Positions 44,702 to 52,476 of a stretch of DNA of 63,087 nt are shown in pieces. The stretch comes from Acidimicrobiia bacterium (GTDB taxonomy: Bacteria; Actinomycetota; Acidimicrobiia; Spongiisociales; Spongiisociaceae). Made by a program: the position numbers and the translations under genes. A model generated the notes under the pieces. It was not told the origin of the DNA. It made no database searches and worked only from the letters and a program-made list of their open reading frames with translations. Every line of letters begins with the position of its first letter. Within the stretch, counting starts at the first letter, position 1. The stretch spans positions 1 through 63,087 of the forward strand of contig VXMP01000071.1 of NCBI GenBank assembly GCA_009841075.1, given 5' to 3'.

Positions 44702-45166
44702 TTAGGTGCCCTTGGGGAAACCGGTTTGACGCCAGGCCTCGTACAGGGTTACCGCCACCGAATTGGCCAGGTTAAGGCTTCTGCGATCCGCCAGCATGGG
44801 GATGCGAAGGGTTGCGGTTATGGATTCATGGGCCAGGATCTCCTCTCCAAGACCCACGCTCTCCGGGCCGAATAGAAACCCGTCTCCGGATTGGAAGGAA
44901 AACTCCGTGTACCACTTTTGGGCTCTCCCCGATAAAGCGTACAGACGTTGTGGTTGGGCGGTGTTCAGATACGAGTCAAAGTCGAGATGTTCCGCGACCG
45001 TTGCGTAGTCGTGATAATCCAAACCGGCCCTTCTCAAGCGGGTGTCGTCCATGGAGAAACCGAGCGGATGGATCAGGTGAAGCTGCGCTCCCACGTTGGC
45101 GCATAGACGAATGATGTTGCCGGTGTTAGGAGGAATCTCCGGCCGATACAAGACGACCTGGAACAC
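44702..45166 (-). CDS. trmL: tRNA (cytidine(34)-2'-O)-methyltransferase, SPOUT family
   Basis: A 154-residue protein of the usual TrmL length from GTG 45166. Seen: VVLYRPEIPPNTGNIIRLCANVGAQLHLIHPLGF, then FLFGPESVGLGEEI and RSLNLANSVAVTLYEAWRQ, the trefoil-knot SAM site. It methylates the ribose of wobble nucleotide 34 in tRNA-Leu. The start overlaps the nucS stop by one base (TAGTG); in-frame sequence further upstream belongs to nucS and has no relation to SPOUT proteins. Confidence 0.94.
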   Translation of the reverse strand: MFQVVLYRPEIPPNTGNIIRLCANVGAQLHLIHPLGFSMDDTRLRRAGLDYHDYATVAEHLDFDSYLNTAQPQRLYALSGRAQKWYTEFSFQSGDGFLFGPESVGLGEEILAHESITATLRIPMLADRRSLNLANSVAVTLYEAWRQTGFPKGT

Positions 45167-45825
45167 TAGAAAAGTCGCAAATGGTTGGAGGGGGCTCCTC
45201 TCATTTGGTCGTAGTCCACTTCGACGCATCGGATCCCTCGGGCGGTGGCCAGTACCTTGGCCTGCTGTGTGATCGAAACAGCCGCCAAGGTTCCACGAAG
45301 GGGATGAAGTCGGGAGTCGTTGCCGAGCCGATCCAGATATCGGGTTAGCTGCTCCACGCCGTCCAGCTCGCCCCGCCTTTTCACCTCCACCGCTACCGTG
45401 CTGCCGTCGGTCGCTCGACACAACAGGTCAACCGGTCCGATGTCGGTCTGATATTCCCGGTGAACCAGTACCAACCCTTTTTCCAACAGGTCGGGCTTTT
45501 TGGCCAGCAGCTCCTGAAGATGAGCCTCCACTCCGTCCTTCTCCAGCCCCGGATCCGGGCCCAGGTCGTGCCGGTGATCGAACAGTATCTCTTCCAGGTT
45601 GATGGTCAGCTCCTCCCCCTTCGGGTTGGTCACCACCCAACGATCTTCCTCCTCAACCAGGGTATTGGGTGCGTTCATCCAGTTCAAGGGCTTGTAGGCA
45701 CCGCCATCGGAATGAATCGCCACACAGCCGTCCGCCTTGATCATTATCAGACGAACTGCAGAAGGAAGATGGGCGGCCAGACGACCCTGATAGTCCACCG
45801 AACATTGTGCCAAAACCAAACGCAT
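45166..45825 (-). CDS. nucS: Mismatch endonuclease NucS/EndoMS
   Basis: A 219-residue nuclease. The N-terminal ~100-residue DNA-binding domain ([46 protein letters not shown]) and the RecB-like C-terminal domain with [17 protein letters not shown] and [22 protein letters not shown] give the PD-(D/E)XK catalytic Asp, Glu and Lys. NucS replaces MutS/MutL in most Actinobacteria, cutting both strands at mismatches. It depends on the sliding clamp through a C-terminal tail, here SNHLRLF. trmL overlaps downstream. Confidence 0.95.
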   Translation of the reverse strand: MRLVLAQCSVDYQGRLAAHLPSAVRLIMIKADGCVAIHSDGGAYKPLNWMNAPNTLVEEEDRWVVTNPKGEELTINLEEILFDHRHDLGPDPGLEKDGVEAHLQELLAKKPDLLEKGLVLVHREYQTDIGPVDLLCRATDGSTVAVEVKRRGELDGVEQLTRYLDRLGNDSRLHPLRGTLAAVSITQQAKVLATARGIRCVEVDYDQMRGAPSNHLRLF

Positions 45826-45938
45826 AATTTATCGAACCAGGATAACTATTCGATTTTGACCGGGCCCGTGTCGGACTGTCACACCCTCTGGATAGGATCG
45901 CATCGGAAATATCCCCAGCGGAGTCAGGAAGGCTGAGA

Positions 45939-46812
45939 ATGGGCACGAAAGTCGTGTGTTGGAACATCGCCAGGATAAACGACCCGTGGCGGGAGTTGGC
46001 AGAGATGGACGCTGATGTGGCTCTGTTGCAGGAAGCCGGGAAGGTACCGGAAGACGTGGCCTCGGAGGTGGAAATCGGCCCCCCCGAACATTGGGACTCT
46101 CACTGTTGGAACTCGGAGTGGTACAAAGACCGGTTACCTTTTCTGTTAGATAGGTGGCCGATGGTGGTGAAACTATCGGACCGGGTCGAGGTCGAGTGGT
46201 TCAAGCAGGTCAGCCCGATCAAAGCTACCGCCGAGGACGAGATAGCGGTCAGCGGGATTGGAACCATCGCCGCCGCTCGGATCATCCCCCGAGATGACGA
46301 ACCGTTCATCGCGGTGTCCATGTATGTATGCCCTCTTGATCGACCCACACCCAACCGCCCTCGGACGACAGAAATACTACGACGGATCTGTGCATCGGAT
46401 CATCTCGGACCTGTCCGCATTCATAGGTAGAACCGACCCCGGCACGCATCGCATCCTCGCCGCCGGTGACCTCAACATGGAGTTCAGCCGGGCGAACGAA
46501 AAAAGCCCCTGGTTGAGGCGGGAACGCACCATCATTGACCGGATGGCCGCGCTCGGCCTAGAGATGTTGGGGCCACAGTACCCGAACGGCCGGAAGGCGG
46601 ACACAACCCCAGAACGCCTCCCGCCGGACACCCGCAACGTGCCCACCTACCGCTACCTGAAAGAACCCCTCGAAACCATAACTTGGCAACTCGACTGGGC
46701 CTTCGCGTCCCGCGGCTTCCACCAAGACATCATCGTGCGCGCCCTCAACCAAGTCGAAGAATGGGGATCAAGCGACCACTGCCGTCTACTCATCGAAATT
46801 GGCGGCGGCTAA
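45939..46812 (+). pseudogene. Endonuclease/exonuclease/phosphatase-family gene broken by a 4-base tandem duplication
   Basis: Two reading frames together encode one EEP-fold protein. The first half has VVCWNIARINDPWRELAEMDADVALLQE (metal-binding Asn and Glu). The second half, in another frame, has ILAAGDLNMEF, QLDWAFASRGF and WGSSDHCRLLIEI (catalytic Asp-Asn and the final Ser-Asp-His). The break is at 46320-46330, where ATGTATGTATG is a tandem repeat of ATGT. Removing one four-base unit joins the frames into an uninterrupted 289-residue protein. It could be a true frameshift, a slippage-switched gene or an assembly error. AGGAAGG precedes the ATG. Confidence 0.82.
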
Positions 46813-47368
46813 GTCGTTGCCCCATCCAACCTATCCCTCCCACGCATATCACGCACAGCGTGGCCACGAACAGGACGGTCTTGGCCGAGGTGAAGACGCC
46901 TGCAGCCCATGCCAACGGCGACGGCGCACCGTCATGGCTTAGCGCCAGTGCCGCGACGGTGACATTCTCCAGCGCATCCGCCAAGGCAGCGGTCACCGGC
47001 AGCAAGTACAGCGGTGCTCGGCCTCGAAACATCCGGAGCAACAGCATGGCGAACAGCAGGCCGTAGGAGGCCGGGAAGACCATGTCGATGGTGAGTGCGG
47101 TCGTCGCATAGACAGCCAGGGCGCTCGCGTCCAGCCGATCCAGCGAATCGAACAGTACGGCCGCCTCGTCCGGTGTATACCAGCCCCGACTGTCGAGCAA
47201 GTCCAATCCTGACAACCTTGCCTGTCGCCAAGCCAACCCACCCACGGACCCGACCACGCCAACCAGTCCGGCGATCACCCCTCGCCAGGTCGAACATCGC
47301 CCCACCGTCACACCGACCCACTCCACCAAGCCCGATGCCGCCCAACCTGCTGACCCCTCGTCGGACAT
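46790..47368 (-). CDS. Multi-pass membrane protein, unknown function
   Basis: A 192-residue protein with about four transmembrane helices (near 28-46, 88-110, 117-137 and 153-180). An extracellular or periplasmic loop around 55-85 reads LDSRGWYTPDEAAVLFDSLDRLDASAL. The fourth-helix lead-in FTSAKTVLFVATL is Lys-marked. No family is recognised. It overlaps the broken nuclease gene by 23 bases, convergently. Confidence 0.6.
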   Translation of the reverse strand: MSDEGSAGWAASGLVEWVGVTVGRCSTWRGVIAGLVGVVGSVGGLAWRQARLSGLDLLDSRGWYTPDEAAVLFDSLDRLDASALAVYATTALTIDMVFPASYGLLFAMLLLRMFRGRAPLYLLPVTAALADALENVTVAALALSHDGAPSPLAWAAGVFTSAKTVLFVATLCVICVGGIGWMGQRLSRRQFR

Positions 47369-47372
47369 CCTC

Positions 47373-47945
47373 CTAGCGCCGCGGGAGCGATTTGATCAGT
47401 CGGTCCAGCACCATAGGAATGTTCCGGAGAAAGCAATCCTCTTCCTGAGCCTCCTTAATTCTCGCTTCTACGAGCGGCCAATCTATGCGGTCTCGGGCGG
47501 TGATTGCCAGGGCAAGCGCCTCCTCCCAGGTGACGGATGTTCCATCGGTTGCCTGTACGAGACGATCCATCATCAGGTCGTTTATGGAGATGACCCGTAC
47601 CACCACACCTTCGATCTCTACCAATTCCGGCGGGTCCTCACCAAACAGCGTCTCTGATGGCACCTCTATAACGAGCGCGTCGGTGCCGGTGCCGAAGACC
47701 CAGTGTCGTCCGTTGCGCACGAACCCCAATCGAGATAATGATTCCCGGTCACGGGAGTCAACCGGGCCGACCATGTCGATGTCGGTCGAACGTCGGAGGC
47801 CCGTGTGGATCATCTGGGCTGCACCGCCCACCAGAACGAGCGGTCCCCGGACGGCAGTGTCGAAAGCGGCAGCCGCGAGGAGGACACGTTCAGCGCTGCT
47901 CGGCGAGGCCTGAAAAGCCAAGGCGATCAGCTCGGAGGCTTTCAC
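47373..47945 (-). CDS. Nucleotidyltransferase-like partner of an XRE protein (putative toxin)
   Basis: A 190-residue protein from a GTG start overlapping the XRE gene stop. VLVGGAAQMIHTGLRRSTDIDMVGP at ~36-60 carries the nucleotidyltransferase pattern Gly-Gly then Arg-x-Thr-x-Asp-x-Asp. It resembles the DUF6036/AbiEii-like enzymes found as toxins beside helix-turn-helix antitoxins. Such enzymes modify tRNA or other targets by NTP transfer. LISINDLMMDRLVQATDG-type text further on is also typical. The target cannot be predicted. Confidence 0.75.
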   Translation of the reverse strand: MKASELIALAFQASPSSAERVLLAAAAFDTAVRGPLVLVGGAAQMIHTGLRRSTDIDMVGPVDSRDRESLSRLGFVRNGRHWVFGTGTDALVIEVPSETLFGEDPPELVEIEGVVVRVISINDLMMDRLVQATDGTSVTWEEALALAITARDRIDWPLVEARIKEAQEEDCFLRNIPMVLDRLIKSLPRR

Positions 47946-48280
47946 TCGAGAAGTCGTCGCTCAACCGTAGTGTCGACGCCGCGGGCCTCTTTCCACTCCA
48001 GCCTTTGCTCGATATCAGGCGGCGGGATGCCATGCTCGGCCAGCCGTCGGGCACCATCGGCCATCCGGGCCTTGACGTCGGCGAGCGTGATAACGGGCGG
48101 CTCCGAAATCACCAACTCCACTCCCAGGGCGCGTGCTATCCGAGCCAGTGTGGAATACCTGGCGTCCACCTTCCCGGCTTCGATACGGGACAGATTCGGT
48201 TGCGCAATGCCGGTCAGGGCCGACAAATGGGAGAGGGTGATTCCCTTGGCCAACCGAGTCTCCCGGAGCTCCTTATACAT
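47942..48280 (-). CDS. XRE-family helix-turn-helix regulator (putative antitoxin)
   Basis: A 112-residue protein. Residues 4-60 form a lambda-Cro-type domain (LRETRLAKGITLSHLSALTGIAQPNLSRIEAGK). The C-terminal ~45 residues are charged and helical, ending in VERRLLE, and could wrap the partner enzyme. The stop overlaps the nucleotidyltransferase start, so they form a two-gene operon with the regulator first. A TATACT box sits 8 bases before its ATG. Confidence 0.83.
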   Translation of the reverse strand: MYKELRETRLAKGITLSHLSALTGIAQPNLSRIEAGKVDARYSTLARIARALGVELVISEPPVITLADVKARMADGARRLAEHGIPPPDIEQRLEWKEARGVDTTVERRLLE

Positions 48281-48288
48281 AGGCCGAA

Positions 48289-48294
48289 AGTATA
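48289..48294 (-). promoter_or_regulatory. -10 box TATACT for a leaderless XRE-operon transcript
   Basis: Minus-strand TATACT followed by 8 bases and ATG 48280. An ATCATATCATAT repeat just upstream may be the XRE operator. Confidence 0.5.
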
Positions 48295-48345
48295 GCGAAT
48301 ATGATATGATTAGAACCTTGCGTGCCCTTTCGGTTAAAAATAGCC

Positions 48346-48383
48346 AACCGTTCCGTCTAGATTTAGGTTGGGCGTGAACGGTT
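48346..48383. promoter_or_regulatory. Inverted repeat upstream of the ABC exporter
   Basis: AACCGTTC (48346-48353) and GAACGGTT (48376-48383) are perfect complements with a 22-base loop. It lies about 120 bases before the ATP-binding gene and may be an operator for it. Confidence 0.35.
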
Positions 48384-48504
48384 CGACATCCGGTAGAAAC
48401 CCAAGAACGCTATTACCAGGACCAAGAAGGCGGTCAGACCGTCCCCGGCAGAACCAAAACCCATCCGACAGTAACTGCGCACACCGATCGAAAGGAAACA
48501 ACCA

Positions 48505-49233
48505 ATGAGCGGACCAGCCGCCCGAGCCGAGGGTGTGACCAAAGTGTACGGGTGGGGAGATACCAGGGTTACCGCCCTTGACAACCTTTCGATCGAGTTC
48601 GATCAGGGTGTTTTCACCGCCGTAATGGGCCCCTCCGGTTCGGGTAAATCCACCCTGATGCACTGCATGGCCGGTCTGGATTCGGTGACCAACGGTTCGG
48701 TATTCATCGGGGATATGGAACTGTCCAACCTGAACGACCGGCAGCTCACCAAGCTCCGCCGGGAACAGATCGGATTTATCTTCCAGGCCTTCAACCTGGT
48801 ACCCACCCTCACCGCCAGAGAGAACATCACCCTTCCCCTCGACCTGGCCGGATCCAAGGTCGATCACTCCTGGTTTGACTCCGTGGTGGAGGTACTGGGA
48901 TTGGAGGATCGGCTCAAACACCGTCCAACCGAGCTGTCGGGCGGACAACAACAGCGGGTAGCCGCCGCCCGGGCCATGGTCTCCCGGCCGGAGCTGATCT
49001 TCGCCGACGAACCCAGCGGCAACCTGGACTCCAGGTCGAGCACCGATCTGCTGACCTTCCTCCAACAAGCGGTCCAGGATCATGCCCAGACCATCGTCAT
49101 GGTTACCCACGACGCCACAGCCGCCGGATATGCCGACTCGGTGGTGTTCCTTTCCGATGGCAAGGTGGTGGACACGATGGATGGCCCCACCCCCGAGCGG
49201 GTGTTGGACCGTCTCAAGAGCCTGGAATACTAG
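48505..49233 (+). CDS. ABC transporter ATP-binding protein (MacB/LolD type)
   Basis: A 242-residue ATPase. Walker A is [16 protein letters not shown] near 46, the Q-loop FQAFNLVP, the signature [15 protein letters not shown] near 148, Walker [13 protein letters not shown] and the H-loop VTHD. The LolD/MacB branch is recognised by [12 protein letters not shown] and DEPSGNLDS. It powers the adjacent FtsX-type permease, moving lipids, peptides or antibiotics outward. AAAGGAAA precedes the ATG. The permease starts at the next base after its stop. Confidence 0.95.
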   Translation: MSGPAARAEGVTKVYGWGDTRVTALDNLSIEFDQGVFTAVMGPSGSGKSTLMHCMAGLDSVTNGSVFIGDMELSNLNDRQLTKLRREQIGFIFQAFNLVPTLTARENITLPLDLAGSKVDHSWFDSVVEVLGLEDRLKHRPTELSGGQQQRVAAARAMVSRPELIFADEPSGNLDSRSSTDLLTFLQQAVQDHAQTIVMVTHDATAAGYADSVVFLSDGKVVDTMDGPTPERVLDRLKSLEY

Positions 49234-51861
49234 ATGCTGCGGGTTTCCTTAAAGGGGGTCTGGGCACACAAGATTCGCCTGGTTCTGACCGCCCTGGCCA
49301 TCCTGCTCGGCGTGGGTCTGATCACCGGCGTCTACATCTACACCGACACCATACGCAAGGGTTTCGACCAGATCTTCGTAGAGGCCTACGCCAACACCGA
49401 CATAGCAATCTCTTCCGAGACGGAAACCGGACCGGTTGGGGGCTTGGAACGATATCTGGATGAAGGTCTAGTAGCCGAGGTCGACGCGATAGAAGGAGTA
49501 GCCCAGGTTTTCCCCTTCATTCAGGGACAGGGTGTCGACGTCCTCGACAACGAAGGCGAGGTAATCGGATCCGGCTTTGGCCCCCCCACCTTCGTGGCCA
49601 ATCTGGACGCACCCAAATCGATCGACGCTGTTAACCGCGATTGGTTCGAGCTGGCCGAAGGAACCTACCCCATGGGATGGGACGAGATGGCCTTGGATCG
49701 GGCCACCGCCAACCTAGGAGGATTTACGGTTGGATCAACGGTCAGCATCCTGTCGAACCTGCTGGGACCGATGGAAAAAACCCTCACCGGCGTGGTTACC
49801 TTCCGTGGCGATGACACCATCGGAGGCACCGGATGGGTTCTGTTTGATTTGGCCACCGCCCAAGAGATGCTGGGACGACAAGACAAGATCTCGGGCGCTT
49901 CCATCCAAGTCGACGCCGGGATGGTGGTCGATGAGGTGATACCAAGTATCGAAAGCGTCCTTCCCGAGGATGCCGTCGCCCGCTCCGGACAGGACGCCGC
50001 AGAAGCGGACGCCGCCGACATTCAGACCGCCTTGTCGTTCTTCACCGTGTTTCTGTCTGCCTTCGGCTGGATCGCCCTGTTCGTGGGCTCCTTTTTGATC
50101 TACAACACCTTCCGCATAGTGGTAAGCCAGAGAAGCCGGGAGCTGGCTTTGCTGCGGGCGTTAGGGGCTAGCAGCCGCCAGGTACTGTCGATCGTGCTCC
50201 TCGAAGCCGCCTTGATAGGAGCAATCGGGGCGGTGCTGGGATTGGGATTCGGGGTGGCGATCGCGTTGTTGATCCAGACCGCTCTGCCGGCTCTGGGGAT
50301 CGAGCTCCCGGAAGCCGGCTTGACGATCCTCCCCCGCACCGTGATCGTCGGTCTGGCCGCCGGGCTGGTTATCACCTTGCTCTCAGCCATTATCCCGGCC
50401 CGCCGAGCCTCGAAGGTGGAGGTCATGTCCGCCTTAAGGGACGATCCGGCCGGACCGGCGGGGGCACGAAACCTGCGCCGGATAATCACCGGTCTGACGG
50501 TGTTCCTACTGGGTTTGGCCGCCTTACTGTTCGGCTTGTTCGGCGACACCGGTTCCGGCCCCTCCCCGGTGGTTTACGTCGGGATCGGGATCGGCGTCAT
50601 CTTCATAGCCATGTTCATCCTTAGCCCGCTGATCGCCCAGCCGGTCACCAACATCATCGGCTGGGCTCTGGAAAGGTTCTCCGGTATCCCCGGCCGTCTG
50701 GCCCGACGCAACGCCCAACGGAGCCCGGACCGGAGCGCCGCCACCGCCGCCGCGGTGATGATCAGCATTACCTTGGTCGCCTTGGCGGCCACACTGACCG
50801 GCTCGATCCGGGGAACCATCAACGACATCATCTCCAACGACGTGGTAGCCGACGTCACGGTTCAACCCTCCGGTTTAAACGACCCGACTACCTCGTTCGC
50901 CCCGGTGGTAGCCCGCAACCTGGCTGATCTGGACATTGTGGAAGACCTCTCTCGCCTCCAGATCGGCTTCGTGCGGCTCCTGGTCGACGGCGGCCCTGAA
51001 GAGGCTTGGACGGATAGCTTTGCGGGTGGCGTGGAACCCAACCTGGCCGAGTTCGCCATACCCGAATCGGTGGAAGGAACCCTTAAGCCCGAGTCGGGAG
51101 AAGTGATCTTGGACCCGGCCAACGCCGAAGCGGCCGGGGTCTCGATCGGAGATACCGTGGTGCTCGAGTTCCAAGAAACCGGCCGACAGTCTTTCACCTT
51201 GGTGGGCATCGCCGGAGGTGCGGCCTGGGCGGGAACGATCGGTATTGCCCGAGACGACTGGATCGCCAACTACGGGGTGGAGCAGGATAGCGCCGTTTAC
51301 ATCAAGGCTGTAGACGGGGTTAGCGCAGAGGAACTGAAAGCCGTGGTAGAACAGGAAATCGCGGAGTATCCCAACCTGGCCGCCAACACCATAGAAGACC
51401 TGCAAACCCAGGCCGAAAGCCAGCTGAACGGTCTGCTCAACTTCATCCTGGCCTTGCTGGCCTTAGCGGTGGGCATCGGCATGTTGGGGGTCACCAACAC
51501 CATGGCCTTGTCGGTCTTCGAACGCACCCGTGAGATCGGCCTGCTCAGGGCGGTGGGCATGAACCGGCGCACCACCCGATGGATGGTCCGGTTGGAAGCC
51601 TCGATCGTGTCCATGTTCGGTGCCGTGCTGGGTATCGGCCTCGGCATATTTTTCGGTTGGGCGCTGATCCGAGCCCTTGAGGATCTGGGTCTGTCTGTTT
51701 TCCTGATCCCCTGGCTCCCGTCTTCACTAACCATTTCGGGGGTGCTGGGAAGCCTGCTCTTCTGGCTGTTCGCCACCGGAATCCTGGGAGTGGCCTTTGC
51801 GGTCTATCCGGCCCGGCGAGCGGCCAGGATGAAGGTGATCGAAGCTATCGCCCATCTCTGA
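49234..51861 (+). CDS. FtsX-like ABC transporter permease
   Basis: An 875-residue permease with two FtsX repeats. Helix 1 is at ~15-38, followed by an extracellular MacB-PCD-like domain to ~260. The first FtsX block is at ~265-400 (SQRSRELALLRALGASSRQVL), the middle helices at ~415-470, a second external domain at ~530-720 and the second FtsX block at ~730-870 (FERTREIGLLRAVGMNRRTTR). This is the single-chain form of the actinobacterial mechanotransmission exporter. It overlaps the convergent DUF454 gene by 17 bases. Confidence 0.94.
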   Translation: MLRVSLKGVWAHKIRLVLTALAILLGVGLITGVYIYTDTIRKGFDQIFVEAYANTDIAISSETETGPVGGLERYLDEGLVAEVDAIEGVAQVFPFIQGQGVDVLDNEGEVIGSGFGPPTFVANLDAPKSIDAVNRDWFELAEGTYPMGWDEMALDRATANLGGFTVGSTVSILSNLLGPMEKTLTGVVTFRGDDTIGGTGWVLFDLATAQEMLGRQDKISGASIQVDAGMVVDEVIPSIESVLPEDAVARSGQDAAEADAADIQTALSFFTVFLSAFGWIALFVGSFLIYNTFRIVVSQRSRELALLRALGASSRQVLSIVLLEAALIGAIGAVLGLGFGVAIALLIQTALPALGIELPEAGLTILPRTVIVGLAAGLVITLLSAIIPARRASKVEVMSALRDDPAGPAGARNLRRIITGLTVFLLGLAALLFGLFGDTGSGPSPVVYVGIGIGVIFIAMFILSPLIAQPVTNIIGWALERFSGIPGRLARRNAQRSPDRSAATAAAVMISITLVALAATLTGSIRGTINDIISNDVVADVTVQPSGLNDPTTSFAPVVARNLADLDIVEDLSRLQIGFVRLLVDGGPEEAWTDSFAGGVEPNLAEFAIPESVEGTLKPESGEVILDPANAEAAGVSIGDTVVLEFQETGRQSFTLVGIAGGAAWAGTIGIARDDWIANYGVEQDSAVYIKAVDGVSAEELKAVVEQEIAEYPNLAANTIEDLQTQAESQLNGLLNFILALLALAVGIGMLGVTNTMALSVFERTREIGLLRAVGMNRRTTRWMVRLEASIVSMFGAVLGIGLGIFFGWALIRALEDLGLSVFLIPWLPSSLTISGVLGSLLFWLFATGILGVAFAVYPARRAARMKVIEAIAHL

Positions 51862-52279
51862 GCACGGCGGAACCCGGCTGAGGGGTTTCGGTCGGCTTGG
51901 TGGGGAGCCGGAGGATATAGATAATCAGACCCATGCCTAGCAAGATCAGCCCCACCCTGATAATCAGGCTATCGATGGCAAATACCACCGTTAACGCGAA
52001 CGAGAGGGTTATGGCGACCACCGCCACCAGCTTGAGGCGGACGGTGAACCCGTGTCCCGCCCTCCAGTCCCTGGTTATGGGGCCGAAAACCCGATGTTGA
52101 AGAATCCATTGATCGAATCGGGTAGAAGACTTCGAGAACAGGAAGGCGGCCAAAAGGATGGGGCCGGTGGTGGGGACAACCGGAACCCATATGCCGATGA
52201 TCCCGATTCCCACAAAGAACAACCCCAAAACAAGGAGCACCAACCTGAGGGCGCGGTTCCGCACGATTCCTGATTCCAT
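51845..52279 (-). CDS. YbaN/DUF454 inner-membrane protein
   Basis: A 144-residue protein with three to four helices. It carries the DUF454 pattern GIIGIWVPVVPTTGPILLAAFLFSKSSTRFDQWILQHRVFGPITRDW and the following basic stretch. The function is not established. ATG 52279 is chosen over TTG 52285 because a TAAATT -10 box lies exactly 8 bases upstream of it. Confidence 0.87.
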   Translation of the reverse strand: MESGIVRNRALRLVLLVLGLFFVGIGIIGIWVPVVPTTGPILLAAFLFSKSSTRFDQWILQHRVFGPITRDWRAGHGFTVRLKLVAVVAITLSFALTVVFAIDSLIIRVGLILLGMGLIIYILRLPTKPTETPQPGSAVLRDGR

Positions 52280-52287
52280 AGGCAAAC

Positions 52288-52293
52288 AATTTA
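52288..52293 (-). promoter_or_regulatory. -10 box TAAATT for a leaderless ybaN-like transcript
   Basis: Minus-strand TAAATT followed by 8 bases and ATG 52279, without Shine-Dalgarno. Confidence 0.45.
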
Positions 52294-52476
52294 GGCCGAG
52301 TGGTTAGGGACAGTTAGTCGGAACCCTGAGCCCCACCACTGTTAAGCCGAGTCTCCGCGGAGGGTGCTGAAAAAGGCGAGGATGAGTTGGCCGCTCTAAA
52401 TCTAAACCTTGGGCGCTTCTGCCGGCGGGCCAACGGGGATATTTTCAGTACCCCTCCTGGTTTAAACTGCCTTCTT
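52294..52476 (+). ncRNA. Candidate structured leader of nhaA
   Basis: A ~180-base untranslated stretch before nhaA. It contains the hairpin CTCCGCGGAG, followed by a purine-rich block GGGTGCTGAAAAAGGCGAGG and complementary GCC/GGC and GGCC segments that could form a multi-branched fold. Leaders of nhaA genes are known to hold Li+ riboswitches (the nhaA-I and nhaA-II motifs). I cannot match the consensus by eye, so the class is unassigned. If the TTG at 52387 were the true start, part of this would be coding. Confidence 0.35.

Noticed and set aside
45167-45421. N-terminal extension of trmL
   Set aside because: It is inside nucS in another frame; TrmL proteins are about 155 residues and start just before VVLYRPEIPPN.
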